Assembly (NCBI GenBank): GCA_951640195.1
Contig: OX621174.1
Coordinates: forward strand, 434,001-498,000
Source: Porpolomopsis calyptriformis
Taxonomy: Eukaryota; Basidiomycota; Agaricomycetes; Agaricales; Hygrophoraceae
Reading direction: 5' to 3'
DNA: 64,000 nucleotides
The notes beneath the pieces are model-generated. The model was not told where the DNA came from. It did no database searches and saw only the letters and a list, made by a program, of their open reading frames with translations. The position numbers and the translations under genes are program-made. This document shows, one piece after another, positions 61,801 through 64,000 of this stretch; position 1 is the first letter of the stretch, and every line of letters starts with the position of its first letter.

Positions 61801-62256
61801 GACGTCCCTATAGTCATGTAGAGACTTTGGTACCAGCTCTTCAAAGGTTTTTGCCCCTTCTTTGATGGTGGTCGGTTCTGCTACTTTCTGAGATATAGTG
61901 AAACCTGCTGCTATTCGTTTGTCTAATCCTTTCTTTGGAATCAAGATCTGGTCGCCTTTTTCGGGTTGATATTCTCCTAGTACATTCCATTCTCGTATCC
62001 AGGTATTGTCTAGATCTGGACTCCAATACTCCATTTCTGTTTCATCCATTCTAATTCTTTGGATCTTCATTTTTTTGTGGTTTATCAGTTTCTTAGTTTG
62101 GCAGAACCTTGGGCACCGGCTAAAGGTGATTCTTTCTGTTTCCCAATTGATTTCTGGGTTGTGTCGCTTTAACCAGTCTATTCCAATGATTAAGTCATTG
62201 TTATGATTCGGTAGTCGAAGGGTTTTACTTCTCACGTTGGAGGGGCTGATGAGGAA
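58855..62256 (-). pseudogene. pol of chromovirus E (two TGA stops, 5' part lost)
   Basis: One frame from the end of protease (LIIGIDWLKRHNPEINWE) through RT (VDYRGLNDATVKDRYPLPL, YVEIYIDDILIYS), RNase H (LECDASDYAIGSIISQYG), integrase (CDTCNRKKR; VTNDFIIELP; SDRRTQF; NQELEQYLR) to a chromodomain (YLVQWKGYSISENSWEPEKN). Only two stops interrupt it, TGA at about 60463 (after KPDKLSR) and about 60112 (after HQGEY), both where Arg (CGA) is expected. The protease N-terminus, gag and 5' LTR are missing because the LTR of element D begins at about 62250. Confidence 0.9.
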
Positions 62257-62567
62257 AATGGAATTCGACTAAAGAGTGGGGAGCTAACTAGGAATCGAAC
62301 TTAACCTACTGACTAAAGGTCAGGCTTTATATACTAACTACCTGAGTCGCCATGAGTCAGTCGTATGTACGATTACAAAGCGGAATCCGGAATGTGACTA
62401 GTAAAGAGTCACAAAGAAAATAACGGAAATGGAATGTGACTCGTGAAAGAGTCGGAAGGAAGGTACATGTGATCAGTCTCTATATATAAAACGGCAAAGC
62501 GGAAGGATAAACGGAATGGAGACTAATCAAGTATGACTAAAAGAAAAAGAAAAAAGTGTCCGTGACA
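62250..62567 (-). repeat. 3' LTR of element D
   Basis: It ends TGTCCGTGACA at 62567 and carries, on the minus strand, TATATAAAGCCTGACC followed by AAGTTCGATTCC, the same layout as the LTR of B. The left border is within a few bases of 62250, inside the protease code of element E. A purine-type tract adjoins at 62568 onward. Confidence 0.75.
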
Positions 62568-62647
62568 TACACCCACACTAAAAGGAATTTCGTCCCGAAA
62601 TTCGAGGTGGCTTTGAGAGTGTTGATGGGTGCGGAGGAGGCGAAGGA

Positions 62648-63226
62648 CTAGATTAAGTCCTTGTCGGAGACGGCGGTCGACAGGGAAATAATGTTGGCCA
62701 GGGAAGTATCGTCGTCGTCGGGGATGGCAATGGGGTTCAACGACGAACCGAGGGGAACGATGAGCGGACCTGGGAAAACAGGAGGAGCTGGGGAATCAAG
62801 ATGGGGAAGTACCTTTACGGCTTCCTCATATTTCGCCTCCCAGTGTTTGGCCTGTTCTCGCCAATATTCACTCGCTCTTCTCTTTCCATCTAAACTCATT
62901 CCTTGATTGTACAGTTCTTCATTCAACCTCGCGATTTCGTCTTTATAGTATTTGACGTCCTTCTGCAGTGACTCGATGATTTGCTCGGGTGGGATGGGTG
63001 GCGCGATGATTTCTTCTGGCCATATGGGAAGGTCCCGATTGCGTGCGCGTCGGTTGTGCTGCCAGAGTTGTCCAGCGAGCTCAGCTTCACCGTAGGCGGA
63101 GGAGGTGGAAGCAAGCGGAGGGGGAGCGCGGCAAGGGGGTTGTCCTCCAGTGGACATATGAGGAGCGCAGGGTGGACGACCACCGGTTGACTTGCGAGCG
63201 GTTTGGTGTGAGCGTTCTGCGGGCAT
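62648..63226 (-). CDS. ORF3 of element D, extra coiled-coil protein (intact)
   Basis: The start is the ATG at 63226 (MPAERSHQTARKSTGGRPP). A Pro-rich segment is followed by a coiled coil (EQIIESLQKDVKYYKDEIAR, LNEELYNQGMSLDGKRRASE, YWREQAKHWEAKYEEAV) and an acidic C-terminus (PIAIPDDDDTSLANI), stop at 62648, 192 residues. It is related in position, start and coiled-coil layout (YW-x4 pattern, acidic end) to ORF3 of element B, but diverged in sequence. No signal peptide or membrane segment, so it is not an obvious env. Role unknown. Confidence 0.75.
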   Translation of the reverse strand: MPAERSHQTARKSTGGRPPCAPHMSTGGQPPCRAPPPLASTSSAYGEAELAGQLWQHNRRARNRDLPIWPEEIIAPPIPPEQIIESLQKDVKYYKDEIARLNEELYNQGMSLDGKRRASEYWREQAKHWEAKYEEAVKVLPHLDSPAPPVFPGPLIVPLGSSLNPIAIPDDDDTSLANIISLSTAVSDKDLI

Positions 63227-63345
63227 AGTGATGTCGACTTCTAGTGAAAGACGGAGATGAAAGAGATTATAAGGACAAGTCGGAGTTTGGAAAGGTGACA
63301 AAAGTGAAAATATAAATGAGGGGAGTTGATACCGTGAAAGAATGA

Positions 63346-64000
63346 TTAGGTCGCCGTTTGAATTGAGTGTTCGTATTCTAGAATTCGTTCTTTCGCATGG
63401 AGGAGATTCTTCTTCGGCTCCCAGGTTGCTTCTTCAATGGGATAGCCGACCCATTTAACCAAATACGTACGACATCGGGTAGACCCGTGATGTTGGAGAA
63501 TTCGTTCAACCTCGTATTCTTCTTTCTCTTGAATGACATCTGGAGGTGGTCGGAGATTATCATCTACTTCCTCTGGATGGAGATCGGAGTTAATGTTAGC
63601 GGGTCTCAGGAGTAAAACGTGGAAGACGTCATGTATTTTCCATGATAAGGGAAGGGCCAGGCGATAAGAGACTTTTCCGATTCTTTCTAGAACTTTGAAT
63701 GGTCCAGTGCGTCGGACATCAAGCTTGAGGGTTGGACGACCTGTTTTTAAGTTACGGGTATCAAGATAAACAAATTGACCTATTTGGAGTTGGGTATCTT
63801 TCCGTTTACAATCTGCGAAGTGTTTCATGGTTTCGGCCGTTGTTTCTAGAGCTTTTGTGGCTTCTTCGCGGGCTTCTGTGAGATGATCGTGAAAGGCATC
63901 TGCTGCGGGATTGGAAGTAGGGATCGCAGGGATAGATGGGACGAAGGGATGTTGGCCAGTATCAAGGTAAAAGGGAGTGTGTTTCGTCGAGGAGTGTTGA
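63346..64000 (-). CDS. C-terminal pol of chromovirus D (integrase end and chromodomain; partial)
   Basis: Open without a stop from the right edge to 63346. The end of the integrase (HSSTKHTPFYLDTGQHP, FVYLDTRNLKTGRPTLKLDV, GPFKVLERIGKVSYRLALPL) precedes a chromodomain (YEVERILQHHGSTRCRTYLV, KWVGYPIEEATWEPKKN) and the ending SIQTAT, the same final residues as in element B. The element continues past the window and shows no damage here. Confidence 0.9.
   Translation of the reverse strand, partial: QHSSTKHTPFYLDTGQHPFVPSIPAIPTSNPAADAFHDHLTEAREEATKALETTAETMKHFADCKRKDTQLQIGQFVYLDTRNLKTGRPTLKLDVRRTGPFKVLERIGKVSYRLALPLSWKIHDVFHVLLLRPANINSDLHPEEVDDNLRPPPDVIQEKEEYEVERILQHHGSTRCRTYLVKWVGYPIEEATWEPKKNLLHAKERILEYEHSIQTAT

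Noticed and set aside
62290..62330. GTTCGATTCC in the LTR of element D as a tRNA gene
   Set aside because: It resembles a T-arm, but no acceptor stem, D-arm or anticodon arm fits around it; it is better read as the self-priming segment.

Overview
The window is nuclear DNA of a filamentous basidiomycete, most likely an Agaricomycete. Genes carry many short GT-AG introns of about 45-60 nt. Conserved eukaryotic single-copy genes lie next to a CYP63-like P450, crinkler-type proteins and Ty3/gypsy chromoviruses. I rebuilt gene models by hand from splice signals and family motifs, so exon edges are approximate unless a position is given.

Layout. 1-4.2 kb: a DENN/LCHN-type protein (runs off the left edge), prefoldin subunit 5, an intron-containing tRNA-Glu and the GPN-loop GTPase Npa3/GPN1. 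4.9-8.2 kb: a crinkler-type P-loop ATPase plus nuclease. 8.6-19.95 kb: a nest of transposons. A decayed hAT element is interrupted by old chromovirus A (plus strand). A is itself interrupted by young chromovirus B (minus strand, 412-bp LTRs differing at one base, TSD ATATG) and by solo LTR C (TSD GTGTC). 20.2-32.3 kb: CDK1, a pseudokinase, a CipC-like protein, a PI-specific phospholipase C, a MAGE/Nse3 SMC5-6 subunit, a Cys-rich protein, tRNA-Gly and epsin. 32.7-46.8 kb: a P450, Bud32, an APH-family phosphotransferase and the calcium channel Cch1. 47.0-49.5 kb: a second crinkler-type protein, with a ubiquitin-like header and a protein kinase. 49.5-64 kb: a wreckage zone with TPR, WD40 and HAP2 (NF-YA) fragments separated by repeated intron-like modules and hexanucleotide repeats, a dead pogo-type transposase, remnants of chromoviruses F and E, an intact zinc-knuckle gene of unknown role, and chromovirus D, which runs off the right edge.

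Most notable are three properties of the B/D chromovirus lineage. Both carry an extra coiled-coil ORF (ORF3) between pol and the 3' LTR, each preceded by its own TATA-like box. Element B has an 11-nt match between its primer-binding site and the predicted 5' end of its RNA, which suggests Tf1-style self-priming. The gag/pol junction is a conserved T-run at the gag stop. Other points are a 6-nt microexon encoding the glycine loop of CDK1, two crinkler-type proteins in one window, and the HAP2/TPR/WD40 mosaic.
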